Assembly: GCA_902782965.1 (NCBI GenBank)
Contig: CACZPG010000240.1
Coordinates: 1-13,628, forward strand
DNA from: an uncultured Lachnospiraceae bacterium
GTDB lineage: Bacteria > Bacillota > Clostridia > Lachnospirales > Lachnospiraceae
Length of the DNA stretch: 13,628 bases
Direction of reading: 5' to 3'
Positions 1-7,848 of this stretch are shown one piece after another (position 1 is the first letter of the stretch; each line of letters begins with the position of its first letter). The position numbers and the translations under genes are program-made. The notes beneath the pieces were generated by a model that was given only the letters and a program-made list of their open reading frames with translations, was not told the origin of the DNA and did not search any database.

Positions 1-1960
1 TCTCAGCCGTATCGGTTACCTTCCAGGATCTGCCACCTGATGTGAGCGATGTGCTCATATCAATTCTCGGATAAACTCCTCCGGTAACCTGATTGAAGAT
101 GTCCATGAATTCCTTACCGGTAATTGATTCATGATCAATCAGGTAAAGAGCTATGGCATCCAGAATATGCTCATTTTCGGATAAGATCTTAACGGCTCTG
201 TCATAAGCATTATTGATTATGATACGAACCTCGTCATCAATCATAGTAGCAGTCTCATCTGAACACTGAAGCATAGATTTTCTGTCAAGGTACTCACCGG
301 TTATTCCTTCCAGCTGTACCATACCGAATCTTTCAGACATACCGTACATTGTAACCATTGCTCTGGCTTCCTTGGTTGCCTGCTCTATATCGTTCGATGC
401 ACCCGAAGTAACTGAAGGAAATTTGATTGCCTCAGCAGCACGTCCACCCATTGTTATAACTATATGAGCTTCCATTTCTGCCTGAGTTTCAAGATATTTC
501 TCTTCTTCAGGAGTCTGCCATACATATCCCAGAGCTCCCATGGTTCTCGGTACAATCGTAATCTTCTGTACAGGCATGGTATTCTTCTGAAGCATTGTCA
601 GAAGCGCATGTCCGGCTTCATGATAAGCTACTATACTCTTCTCATCTGCCGAAAGGATACGATCCTTCTTCTCCTTACCGGCAAATACAACCTCTACGGA
701 TTCGATAAGATCGTTCTGGGAAACGAATCTTCTGCCCTTACGTACTGCAGTAAGCGCTGCTTCGTTGATTATATTCTCAAGATCTGCACCAACAGATCCG
801 CTGGTAACACTTGCCAGTTCATGAAGATCAACGGTCTCATCCAGTTTAACATCTTTGGAATGCACCTTCAGGATATCTTCACGTCCCTTCAGATCAGGTC
901 TTTCAACAACAACTCTTCTGTCAAAACGTCCCGGTCTCAGAAGCGCCTTATCAAGAACTTCCGGTCTGTTGGTTGCCGCAAGGATAATGATACCCTTGGA
1001 AGAATCGAAACCATCCATTTCCGAAAGCAACTGGTTAAGTGTCTGCTCTCTTTCGGAATCACCACCCATATGACGGGTATCACGGCTTCTTCCGATAGCA
1101 TCTATCTCATCGATAAATATTATACAAGGTGCCTTCGCATTAGCCTGCTTGAAAAGATCTCTTACTCTCGATGCACCTACACCGACATACATTTCCACAA
1201 ATTCAGAACCTGACATTGAGAAGAACGGAACACCTGCTTCTCCGGCTACAGCCTTCGCAAGCAGTGTCTTACCGGTTCCCGGAGGGCCAACCAGAAGGGC
1301 TCCCTTCGGAAGTCTGGCACCAATATCCAGATACTTGGCAGGATTCTTCAGGAAATCTACCATCTCAGTGAGAGATTCCTTAGCTTCCTCCTCACCGGCT
1401 ACATCCTTAAATGTGATTCCGGTATTCTTGGTCATATCATATAGCTTGGCATTCGATTTGCCCACATTCATGATACCACCACCGCCGCTGGTTATACGTC
1501 TCATTATCATCATGGTAACGAAATACATAACTGCGAAGAACAGTATATAGTAGAGAATCTGTCCGAGAATCGCATTTCCGCCCTCATCTATGGCTGTAAA
1601 CTTGACCTCCGACTTCTCCAGTCTTGAAATCAGATCATAATCATCTGTTCTGACAACATAGTAGGTGATGTTCTGAGTTTTCTTATCATCCTCGTTCGGA
1701 GTGAATTTAATCCTTTTCTCGTAAATCTTTACATCTTTAACCTTGCCCGCATCCACCATCTGAATGAATTTATCATAGGACACTTCCTTCTCACCTGAAG
1801 ATCTGTAATTATTCAGTGCCATGATAAATATGATGGAAAGAACTACAGCTATGATGATTACTGCAATAGTATTATTAAATCCGCCCGGACGCTTATTTTC
1901 ATTATCATTTTTATTATTGTTATTATTATTCGGGGTATTATCGTTTCTGTTCTCTTCCAT
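1..1960 (-). CDS. ftsH: ATP-dependent zinc metalloprotease FtsH (3' end cut by window edge)
   Basis: Membrane-anchored AAA+ protease that extracts and degrades misfolded membrane proteins and some soluble regulators. 653 codons are visible with no stop before the left edge; family members are usually 600-700 residues, so only a short tail is missing. Domains in order: an Asn-rich cytosolic N-terminus (about residues 4-30), a first membrane segment (about 31-51), an extracytoplasmic domain, a second membrane segment (about 130-155), the AAA module with Walker A GPPGTGKT (about 223-230), Walker [12 protein letters not shown] and the SRH segment [21 protein letters not shown], then the peptidase with zinc motif HEAGH at 447-451 and the third ligand Asp524 in [12 protein letters not shown]. 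All catalytic elements are intact. The start is ATG at 1960-1958, with AGGA six bases upstream. It follows glyA after 75 bases that hold a hairpin. Confidence 0.97.
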   Translation of the reverse strand, partial: MEENRNDNTPNNNNNNKNDNENKRPGGFNNTIAVIIIAVVLSIIFIMALNNYRSSGEKEVSYDKFIQMVDAGKVKDVKIYEKRIKFTPNEDDKKTQNITYYVVRTDDYDLISRLEKSEVKFTAIDEGGNAILGQILYYILFFAVMYFVTMMIMRRITSGGGGIMNVGKSNAKLYDMTKNTGITFKDVAGEEEAKESLTEMVDFLKNPAKYLDIGARLPKGALLVGPPGTGKTLLAKAVAGEAGVPFFSMSGSEFVEMYVGVGASRVRDLFKQANAKAPCIIFIDEIDAIGRSRDTRHMGGDSEREQTLNQLLSEMDGFDSSKGIIILAATNRPEVLDKALLRPGRFDRRVVVERPDLKGREDILKVHSKDVKLDETVDLHELASVTSGSVGADLENIINEAALTAVRKGRRFVSQNDLIESVEVVFAGKEKKDRILSADEKSIVAYHEAGHALLTMLQKNTMPVQKITIVPRTMGALGYVWQTPEEEKYLETQAEMEAHIVITMGGRAAEAIKFPSVTSGASNDIEQATKEARAMVTMYGMSERFGMVQLEGITGEYLDRKSMLQCSDETATMIDDEVRIIINNAYDRAVKILSENEHILDAIALYLIDHESITGKEFMDIFNQVTGGVYPRIDMSTSLTSGGRSWKVTDTAE
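1895..1930 (-). repeat. Asn-codon (AAT/AAC) low-complexity tract in the ftsH N-terminus
   Basis: Six consecutive Asn codons (1930-1913, five AAT and one AAC) are followed by Asn alternating with Lys, Asp and Glu down to about 1895. This gives a near-triplet repeat in the cytosolic tail before the first membrane segment. A triplet repeat can change length without a frameshift. Nothing here shows that it does. Confidence 0.6.
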
Positions 1961-1988
1961 AATTTTTCCTGTATGATTGCTTTTATAC

Positions 1989-2021
1989 GGACTGTAATGC
2001 GCACATGGCACATTACAGTCC
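1989..2021 (-). other. Perfect 11-bp-arm hairpin between glyA and ftsH
   Basis: The arms GGACTGTAATG (1989-1999) and CATTACAGTCC (2011-2021) are exact reverse complements separated by 11 bases. Inside, after one C/A mismatch, a GC/GC pair closes a five-base loop. It starts 14 bases after the glyA stop and ends 28 bases before the ftsH start. No T-run follows on either strand, so it is not a canonical intrinsic terminator. It could be a weak terminator, an mRNA stability or processing element, or an operator dyad; a TATAAA-like sequence (1987-1982) lies just downstream on the minus strand, but no convincing -35 goes with it. Confidence 0.75.
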
Positions 2022-2035
2022 TGCATTAATTTAGA

Positions 2036-3271
2036 TTATTTGTAGAGAGGATATTTCTCTGTAATGCTCTTAACAAGTGCCTCTGCCTTAGCATTATCCT
2101 TATCAAGGATTGCTGCCTTAAAGGCATCTGCGATTATATACATATCTTCCTTAACTGCACCTCTTGTTGTAACTGCAGGAGTACCTACTCTGATACCACT
2201 GGTTACGAATGGTGACTTAGGATCATTAGGAACTGTATTCTTATTAACTGTGATATGAACACTGTCAAGAAGCTTCTCAACTTCCTTACCTGTAAGCTCA
2301 AGTCTCTTCAGGTCAACAAGCATAAGGTGATTGTCTGTACCACCTGATACGATATCGAAACCTCTTTCCTGAAGTGCTGCTGCAAGTGTAGCTGCATTCT
2401 CTACTACTCTGCCCATATAATCCTTGTAATCCTGAGAAAGTGCTTCCTTGAAGCATACTGCCTTTCCGGCAATTACATGCATGAGAGGACCACCCTGGAT
2501 TCCAGGGAATATAGCCTTGTTGAAATTGTATTTAGCATTTACTTCTTCACTGCAGAGGATCATACCACCTCTTGGTCCACGAAGAGTTTTGTGAGTAGTT
2601 GTTGTTGTGATATCAGCATAAGGAATAGGGCTCATATGGTATCCGGCTGCTACAAGACCTGCAATGTGAGCCATATCAACCATAAGGATTGCTCCAACCT
2701 CATCTGCTATTTCACGCATCTTCTTGAAATCTATCTCTCTTGCATATGCTGAAGCACCTGCTACGATAAGCTTCGGACGAGCTTCCTTAGCGATAGCAAG
2801 AACATTATCGTAGTCGATACGACCTTCATCGTTAACTCCATAAGGAACACAATTGAAATATTTACCGGACATGTTAACAGGTGAACCATGTGTGAGGTGT
2901 CCGCCATGGTCAAGATTCATTCCCATAAATGTATCACCCGGCTCCATAGTAGCGAAGAATACTGCCATATTAGCCTGGGCACCTGAGTGTGGCTGAACAT
3001 TAGCATACTCAGCACCAAACAGTTCCTTAGCTCTGTCTCTGGCAAGATCTTCTACAACGTCAACGTATTCACAACCGCCATAGTATCTCTTACCCGGATA
3101 ACCCTCAGCATACTTATTGGTCAGGTGACTTCCCATAGCAGCCATAACCGCCTTAGAAGCAATGTTCTCTGAAGCAATAAGCTCAAGGTTGTTATCCTGA
3201 CGGTTATATTCGTCAGTCATAGCTGCTGCAACTTCAGGGTCAACCTTAACAATTTCATCAAAATCAAACAT
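2036..3271 (-). CDS. glyA: Serine hydroxymethyltransferase
   Basis: PLP-dependent cytosolic enzyme that interconverts serine and glycine while charging tetrahydrofolate with a one-carbon unit for purine, thymidylate and methionine synthesis. At 411 residues it is full length for the bacterial family. Visible landmarks are LIASENIAS (31-39), [13 protein letters not shown] (54-66), QPHSGAQAN (93-101), VDMAHIAGL (198-206) and the PLP-lysine segment [15 protein letters not shown] with Lys228. The start is supported by GGAGG at 3281-3285, nine bases upstream. It begins 31 bases after the sir2 stop and is followed by the hairpin and ftsH, so it may be the last gene of the cdaA-cdaR-sir2 transcript. 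Nothing in the sequence departs from a normal GlyA. Confidence 0.98.
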   Translation of the reverse strand: MFDFDEIVKVDPEVAAAMTDEYNRQDNNLELIASENIASKAVMAAMGSHLTNKYAEGYPGKRYYGGCEYVDVVEDLARDRAKELFGAEYANVQPHSGAQANMAVFFATMEPGDTFMGMNLDHGGHLTHGSPVNMSGKYFNCVPYGVNDEGRIDYDNVLAIAKEARPKLIVAGASAYAREIDFKKMREIADEVGAILMVDMAHIAGLVAAGYHMSPIPYADITTTTTHKTLRGPRGGMILCSEEVNAKYNFNKAIFPGIQGGPLMHVIAGKAVCFKEALSQDYKDYMGRVVENAATLAAALQERGFDIVSGGTDNHLMLVDLKRLELTGKEVEKLLDSVHITVNKNTVPNDPKSPFVTSGIRVGTPAVTTRGAVKEDMYIIADAFKAAILDKDNAKAEALVKSITEKYPLYK

Positions 3272-3302
3272 TTAATAAATCCTCCATGTAATATATTGAG
3301 TT

Positions 3303-4082
3303 TTACACTCTGATCTGTGAGAATACCTCACCAATCTTCTCTCTAATAACTATATCAGCCTCTGCATCTCGTGAAGTAGATGCCATATTCAGCACTGCCA
3401 GATGTTTACCTCTGAAGTAGCTGATGAAGCCTGCTGCCGGATATACTACCAGCGAAGTTCCTCCGATGATAAGCATATCAGCCTTGGAAATGTGTTCGAT
3501 GGATTTAGATATAGTATATTGATCAAGTCCCTCCTCATAGAGAACTACATCCGGACGAACCAGTCCGTTACATACTTTGCCATCGATTTCGGCGTTACAT
3601 TTCGGAACACCGTCTGAAGCCAGTATATATTTGATACCGGCATTTACATCTTCATCTGTACTGCTGTAGGTCTTCCCACACTTTGTACAGTAATTTCTAA
3701 GAACAGAGCCGTGAAGCTCCAGTACTTCCTTACTACCTGCCGCCTGATGAAGTCCGTCAATATTCTGTGTTATGACAGCCTTAAGCTTTCCGGCCGCTTC
3801 CATCTCTGCCAGCTTCTTATGAGCCGCATTGGGTTTGGCATCCGGAGCAAGCATTTTATCTTTGTAGAATTCGAAGAATTCTTCTGTCTTATGAACCAGG
3901 AATGTATGACTGACTATTTCCTCAGGAGGATATTTATACTTCTGGGAATAGAGTCCGTCCTGACTTCTGAAATCAGGTATTCCGCTCTCAGTAGACACTC
4001 CGGCTCCGCCAAAGAATACTATATAGTTCGATTCGTCAATAGCCTGTTGAAGTTTCTCAATACCTTCTGTATCTGTAATCAT
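3303..4082 (-). CDS. Sir2-family NAD-dependent protein deacetylase (sirtuin)
   Basis: Cytosolic enzyme that removes acetyl or other acyl groups from protein lysines using NAD+, yielding nicotinamide and O-acyl-ADP-ribose. The 259 residues carry the full Sir2 set: NAD-binding GGAGVSTESGIPDFRS (25-40), TQNIDGLHQAAGS (105-117), catalytic His124 in LELHGS, four zinc cysteines (Cys132, Cys135, Cys162, Cys171), RPDVVLYEE (176-184) and the GTSL.V.PA segment (208-216). The VVLYEE form, rather than VVFFGE, resembles the class U-like sirtuins of Firmicutes; that assignment is from memory of the family. The ATG overlaps the cdaR stop as ATGA (4082-4079), with AAGGAGG at 4093-4087 inside cdaR, so translation is probably coupled. 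Substrates cannot be read from the sequence. It occupies the place where glmM often follows cdaR. Confidence 0.95.
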   Translation of the reverse strand: MITDTEGIEKLQQAIDESNYIVFFGGAGVSTESGIPDFRSQDGLYSQKYKYPPEEIVSHTFLVHKTEEFFEFYKDKMLAPDAKPNAAHKKLAEMEAAGKLKAVITQNIDGLHQAAGSKEVLELHGSVLRNYCTKCGKTYSSTDEDVNAGIKYILASDGVPKCNAEIDGKVCNGLVRPDVVLYEEGLDQYTISKSIEHISKADMLIIGGTSLVVYPAAGFISYFRGKHLAVLNMASTSRDAEADIVIREKIGEVFSQIRV

Positions 4083-5329
4083 TGCCCCTCCTTAATCTCG
4101 AGTTTTACAGTGTAGGTTCCTTCGATGGTATACTTTTCAGACTCATCGAATGCAACCTCTAACTCGTACTCTCCAAGATTCAGATCCTTCACCGAAATTC
4201 TAGGATTAAGAGAATCAATATTGATATCGGCCAGATCCTCCTCAAAACCGGTTACCTTTATCTTCAGATTCTGGGCATTGTCAAGCTGATAATCAAGTTC
4301 CTTATTGATTCCCAGAATGTTGATATTAGAAGTACTGAGCGTAATCTCCTTAGTGGAAACCCTCTCAACATTTACACTTATAGCAATCTCTGCGGTATCA
4401 TCCGCTATTATTATATTGTCCGGAAGATATGACAGAATATCTACATTCTTCTCAATTGTATCCTGTGCATCAGCAACAGATACATCCGTAATATCTATAG
4501 ATGAAATCCTGTCAAGATCCTCATCCTCTCCGGCCACAAGAATCTTAGTCGGTTCGAAGTTGATACCTCTGATTCCAAATCCATCTCCCGGGTTTCCGAT
4601 AGTTGAAACATTTACCGGTATAGCCTTTGTATTATAAACCGGTATGGAAACCGTTACCTTCTCATCCGAAAGTTTAATATTATCCTTCTGGATAGCTGCT
4701 CCATATCCGTCTATACAGCCAACTCTTACCGTCTCTTCAATATCCATGTCCGCATTACTTACATCAACCACAGCACGTGCTTCTACGATATTGGCAAGTA
4801 CAGACTCCGGTCCTTTAACAGTGATCATATTAGGAGCCGGTGCCGCACTTCCGAGTGCCAGCCCAGTTTTTGCGTTCCCTGTGGTAATTACTTTGACAGG
4901 AATACTCTTCTCAGTCTCTTCCTCAATAGAAAGAGTAACATACTGATTGATTGGTGTAATTGTAAGAAGCTTAGAGTTTCTCTCAGACACCGTATCATTG
5001 GTCTTGACAGAAATTATAGTTGAATTGGTCACAGACAAATGTGACAGATCCGCATAGGCTTCAAAGCTTGTATACTCAAGATTCTCAACTATGGATCTCG
5101 GTCCCTTCACTACTATATCAACTGTATCACCTTCGGTAACATCATATACCACACCGTTCTCCAGCATAGTATCACCATTCAGCATTTCTACGGAAATACC
5201 ATAAACGGTCTTGGTAATTGTTGAATCTTCAAGATTCATTACAGCAAACCACAGAACGAATGCCAGAACCAGAGCGAAAAGTTTCAGCCAAAGGTGGTCG
5301 AAGAGATTATTTTTCAAGTTTTTCAGCAT
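4079..5329 (-). CDS. cdaR: CdaR, YbbR-domain regulator of the diadenylate cyclase CdaA
   Basis: Membrane-anchored protein with an extracytoplasmic part, known in Bacillus and Listeria to bind CdaA and modulate c-di-AMP production. One membrane segment (about residues 14-34, LWLKLFALVLAFVLWFAVMNL in part) is followed by four YbbR-type repeats of roughly 90 residues: about 40-135, 140-230, 235-322 and 328-413. Corresponding positions read VKGP (74-77), VKGP (171-174), VAGE (265-268) and VTGF (359-362), and repeats 2 and 3 share a (K)xIPVxVxTxGN opening. The start lies inside the end of cdaA (23-bp overlap); GGAGG is about eight bases ahead of the ATG and a second AGGAG abuts it. The stop overlaps the sir2 start. 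Length and four-domain layout are normal for CdaR. Confidence 0.93.
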   Translation of the reverse strand: MLKNLKNNLFDHLWLKLFALVLAFVLWFAVMNLEDSTITKTVYGISVEMLNGDTMLENGVVYDVTEGDTVDIVVKGPRSIVENLEYTSFEAYADLSHLSVTNSTIISVKTNDTVSERNSKLLTITPINQYVTLSIEEETEKSIPVKVITTGNAKTGLALGSAAPAPNMITVKGPESVLANIVEARAVVDVSNADMDIEETVRVGCIDGYGAAIQKDNIKLSDEKVTVSIPVYNTKAIPVNVSTIGNPGDGFGIRGINFEPTKILVAGEDEDLDRISSIDITDVSVADAQDTIEKNVDILSYLPDNIIIADDTAEIAISVNVERVSTKEITLSTSNINILGINKELDYQLDNAQNLKIKVTGFEEDLADINIDSLNPRISVKDLNLGEYELEVAFDESEKYTIEGTYTVKLEIKEGQ

Positions 5330-6194
5330 TTCTCCTGCCTCCCTTCCTCAGCACCTTTGTTCCGGTATAGCCGTCATCTATTTCAATATGCAGTTTTGAA
5401 AGTTGTTTTCTGAGTCCATCCTCATCCAGATCCTGATAAAGCATTCCCTTATAAGCCACTGATATTCCACCGGTCTCCTCAGAAACAATTATGGTCATAC
5501 TGTCAGTACATTCGCTTATACCAAGTCCTGCTCTATGTCTGGTTCCAAGTCCCTTATTCACATCATGTCTTTCCGTAAGCGGAAGATAACATGTCGCAGC
5601 TACTACTCTGTTATTCTTAATAATCACAGCACCATCATGAAGAGGAGTATTCTTCTCAAAAATATTTATAAGCAGCTGCTGTGAAAGTGTCGCATCTATC
5701 GCAATACCTGTATTGATATATTCACCAAGAGGAGTCTCATGCTCAATGACCATAAGTGCTCCGGTCTTATCCTTAGATAACTGTGTAGAAGTCTTAACGA
5801 GTTCATAGATAGACTTGTCACTGAGACTTGTTTCTTCAAGTCTGGTATTGTCGAACTTTATAAACCTCGAAATAATCTTCTTCCTTCCCAGTTCATCAAG
5901 AGCACGTCTGAGCTCCGGCTGGAACAGAATAATAATAGCAATAAGAAATACATTAATAAGATTCTTAGCTATCCAGAGAATGGTATTGAATCTGAAAATA
6001 ACCGCTATAACGAGGAAAAGAGCCACAACAAGAATACCCTTCAGAAGGGTCCATGCCCGGCTCGTCTTTATCCATAGAAGTACATGATAAATAACGTATG
6101 CAATTATAATAATATCAAGCACATCCGACCATGTTATGTCCGGAAAATAAATCCCTCCCAGATGTGACCTGATAACGGTCCATATACCATCCAT
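5307..6194 (-). CDS. cdaA: Diadenylate cyclase CdaA (c-di-AMP synthase)
   Basis: Integral membrane enzyme that condenses two ATP into the second messenger c-di-AMP, which in Firmicutes controls potassium and osmolyte uptake and wall homeostasis. The 295 residues contain three N-terminal membrane segments (about 24-42, 52-69 and 73-92), then the DisA_N/DAC catalytic domain (about 95-255) with the DGA motif at 187-189 (LHDGAVII) and the RHR motif at 219-221 (GLGTRHRAGLG). Both are essential in the family and both are intact. The start ATG at 6194-6192 has GAGG seven bases upstream. A basic C-terminal tail (about 276-295) makes it slightly longer than the roughly 270-residue Bacillus protein. 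cdaR starts inside its 3' end. Ninety-seven bases separate it from the upstream membrane-protein gene, so it may share that transcript or have its own promoter; I see no convincing one. Confidence 0.97.
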   Translation of the reverse strand: MDGIWTVIRSHLGGIYFPDITWSDVLDIIIIAYVIYHVLLWIKTSRAWTLLKGILVVALFLVIAVIFRFNTILWIAKNLINVFLIAIIILFQPELRRALDELGRKKIISRFIKFDNTRLEETSLSDKSIYELVKTSTQLSKDKTGALMVIEHETPLGEYINTGIAIDATLSQQLLINIFEKNTPLHDGAVIIKNNRVVAATCYLPLTERHDVNKGLGTRHRAGLGISECTDSMTIIVSEETGGISVAYKGMLYQDLDEDGLRKQLSKLHIEIDDGYTGTKVLRKGGRRNAEKLEK

Positions 6195-6292
6195 ATGATA
6201 TCCTCAATCAAAGAATCAGCCTATTGAACTGTCCTTCTGAAATTTCCATTTGAAATCTCATTTTGACCGGTTCTTTATATCTGATCCTGCTA

Positions 6293-7279
6293 TTAATCCT
6301 CTTCAGGATATGGTTCTTCGACTCTTTTCTTAACCTTACGCTTCTTGCGGCCATTATTTCCCTGCTGCTCTTCAGGCTCATCCTTCTTCCTTTCAGAATC
6401 AATCTTAGGAACCGCCTTCACATAATAGAAATAATCATCATCCTCAAACTGGACTCGTTCGGTATGCTGATAATCCAGTATGCCCTGTCCGAATCTTACG
6501 GCAGCGGCAAAAATTATACCAACAAGACTTCCGAAAACTACTGTTCCCATGTCTATATCATTGCTCATAATATAGCCTGCAAATATTGATGCAAGAATAT
6601 TAACTACTGTTCCTGCTGCAATTGCAATATAGATTGCATAGTCATAACTGAATTTAGCAAGTACAGCTGTTACTGCAACAGTAATGGCAAATATCATCAT
6701 TGCCACATACATTTCTTTATTATGGATCAGAACTTCTGATAATTGTTTGAAAGCTTCTATCTCATTCTCAACATCCTCGGTAGCAAGCAGTCTTGAAATC
6801 TCAGCAGTTGATTCCGAGAAGAAATACAGAGCCACGCCCATTACCGCAGGAACCATTCCACCAAGTCCAGCGAGCACGGCAATTGCTATCGGCGCTGCAT
6901 ATGGAATTCCGATCACATAGAATACCGGAACGAGAAACATTGCATATGCATACTGAGGAAAGAATCTGATATATACACAATACATGATTATATACATAAC
7001 CAGGAATACTGCTCCCACCTCAAGGGATACTGAAAATGTATGAAGACCTATAAGTGCACCTGCCATCACAAACAGAAAAGCATCCGGAAGAAGTGCGGTC
7101 AGTATTGAAAGAAGTATTGTTATCTCGCTCTTGGATCCAAGAGCTGAATAATGGAACATTTTCTGAATTGTCATGAATATCATAAATGTCCAGATAAATC
7201 TGAATATAGGAGATATTATCTCATCCTGTTTTCTGAAAAAATCTCTTATTTTGTTTTTAATACTGAGTATGCCTGTCAT
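6293..7279 (-). CDS. Polytopic membrane protein of unknown function with charged C-terminal tail
   Basis: Not recognised. The 328 residues show about seven or eight hydrophobic segments (roughly 24-44, 52-80, 84-103, 110-127, 129-153, 190-209, 213-235 and 245-262). A hydrophilic, helix-like stretch (about 156-188) splits them into 5 + 3. The last 65 residues are soluble: an acidic-aromatic patch (VQFEDDDYFYYVKAVPK, 276-292) followed by a Lys/Arg/Glu-rich end with a basic block RKKRKVKKR (311-319). No ATPase, transporter signature or peptidase motif is visible. GGAG lies seven bases ahead of the ATG, inside the end of the upstream gene, and the two overlap as ATGA (7279-7276). The arrangement looks like a permease-type or scaffold protein made together with its neighbour; a role linked to the downstream c-di-AMP genes is only a positional guess. 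Confidence 0.85.
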   Translation of the reverse strand: MTGILSIKNKIRDFFRKQDEIISPIFRFIWTFMIFMTIQKMFHYSALGSKSEITILLSILTALLPDAFLFVMAGALIGLHTFSVSLEVGAVFLVMYIIMYCVYIRFFPQYAYAMFLVPVFYVIGIPYAAPIAIAVLAGLGGMVPAVMGVALYFFSESTAEISRLLATEDVENEIEAFKQLSEVLIHNKEMYVAMMIFAITVAVTAVLAKFSYDYAIYIAIAAGTVVNILASIFAGYIMSNDIDMGTVVFGSLVGIIFAAAVRFGQGILDYQHTERVQFEDDDYFYYVKAVPKIDSERKKDEPEEQQGNNGRKKRKVKKRVEEPYPEED

Positions 7280-7797
7280 CTCTCTTCTCCACCACTCTCA
7301 TAATTTCTATGTTTATTTAATTCTGCCAGTTCTGCATCAAGTTCATCCATATCTCCACCGATACCGGAATATACCCTGACTTTTCCCTTTACAACCTGCT
7401 GATGAGCTTCATCTTTTTCATAAAGCTTGATCAGTTTGGTAAGAGTTCTGTTATAACCAATCAGACCTTTTCGGGCTTTTGAGTATTTGTAATTGTAAAC
7501 AATAAAAGCATAGATATAGAATACAACCATGGCTATGAAGAATCCACCCATAAGTCTGGATATTACTTTGACGTAATCCATGGTATTGATATCATTCAGA
7601 ATCTGTTCGAAATTAATAAGTACATATACAGCGATACATAACCAGTAGCATATAGTTGTTGTTACAAGAGTCTTCAGGCAGCCAAGCTTTACATAGTCTT
7701 CCTTGTAGTATTTGCTCAGAACAAGATCTCCCAGATCCTCATGTTTCTCGTATATGGATATTTTGGTCATAAGTCTAATCTTTTCTTTGTCCGGCAT
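7276..7797 (-). CDS. Small membrane protein of unknown function, two membrane segments
   Basis: Not recognised. The 173 residues comprise a charged cytosolic-type N-terminus (1-41), two hydrophobic segments (about 42-62 and 83-103) separated by a short polar loop, then a Lys/Arg-rich stretch and an acidic, helix-prone C-terminus (DMDELDAELAELNKHR, 149-164). Positive charge after the second segment (YKYSKARK) suggests both termini are cytosolic. The ATG at 7797-7795 has GGAG five bases upstream. The stop overlaps the start of the next membrane-protein gene as ATGA, so the two are probably translated together and may form a complex. It begins 51 bases after the thrS stop; that gap holds two TTATAA copies but no paired -35, so readthrough from thrS is possible. 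Confidence 0.82.
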   Translation of the reverse strand: MPDKEKIRLMTKISIYEKHEDLGDLVLSKYYKEDYVKLGCLKTLVTTTICYWLCIAVYVLINFEQILNDINTMDYVKVISRLMGGFFIAMVVFYIYAFIVYNYKYSKARKGLIGYNRTLTKLIKLYEKDEAHQQVVKGKVRVYSGIGGDMDELDAELAELNKHRNYESGGEER

Positions 7798-7848
7798 AAC
7801 ACGTCTCCAAATTATAACTAATGTGAATTATCAGTTTATAACGAATAA

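Noticed and set aside
464..1213. Long plus-strand open frame (249 codons)
   Set aside because: It lies wholly antisense to the FtsH AAA and peptidase region, has no recognisable domain and is Ser/Arg/Ile-rich as expected of a complement read; ftsH motifs on the other strand are complete.
6208..6402. Minus-strand 64-codon open frame spanning the end of the 328-aa gene and the gap before cdaA, with an inner ATG at 6261 giving a 17-residue peptide
   Set aside because: Most of it is an alternate-frame read of the Lys/Arg-rich tail of the upstream gene, and no ribosome site precedes either ATG, so neither the long nor the short version is supported.
7798..7848. TATAAT-like box ahead of the 173-aa membrane protein gene
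   Set aside because: It lies only a few bases from the ribosome site, and no -35-like hexamer is found at a suitable distance.
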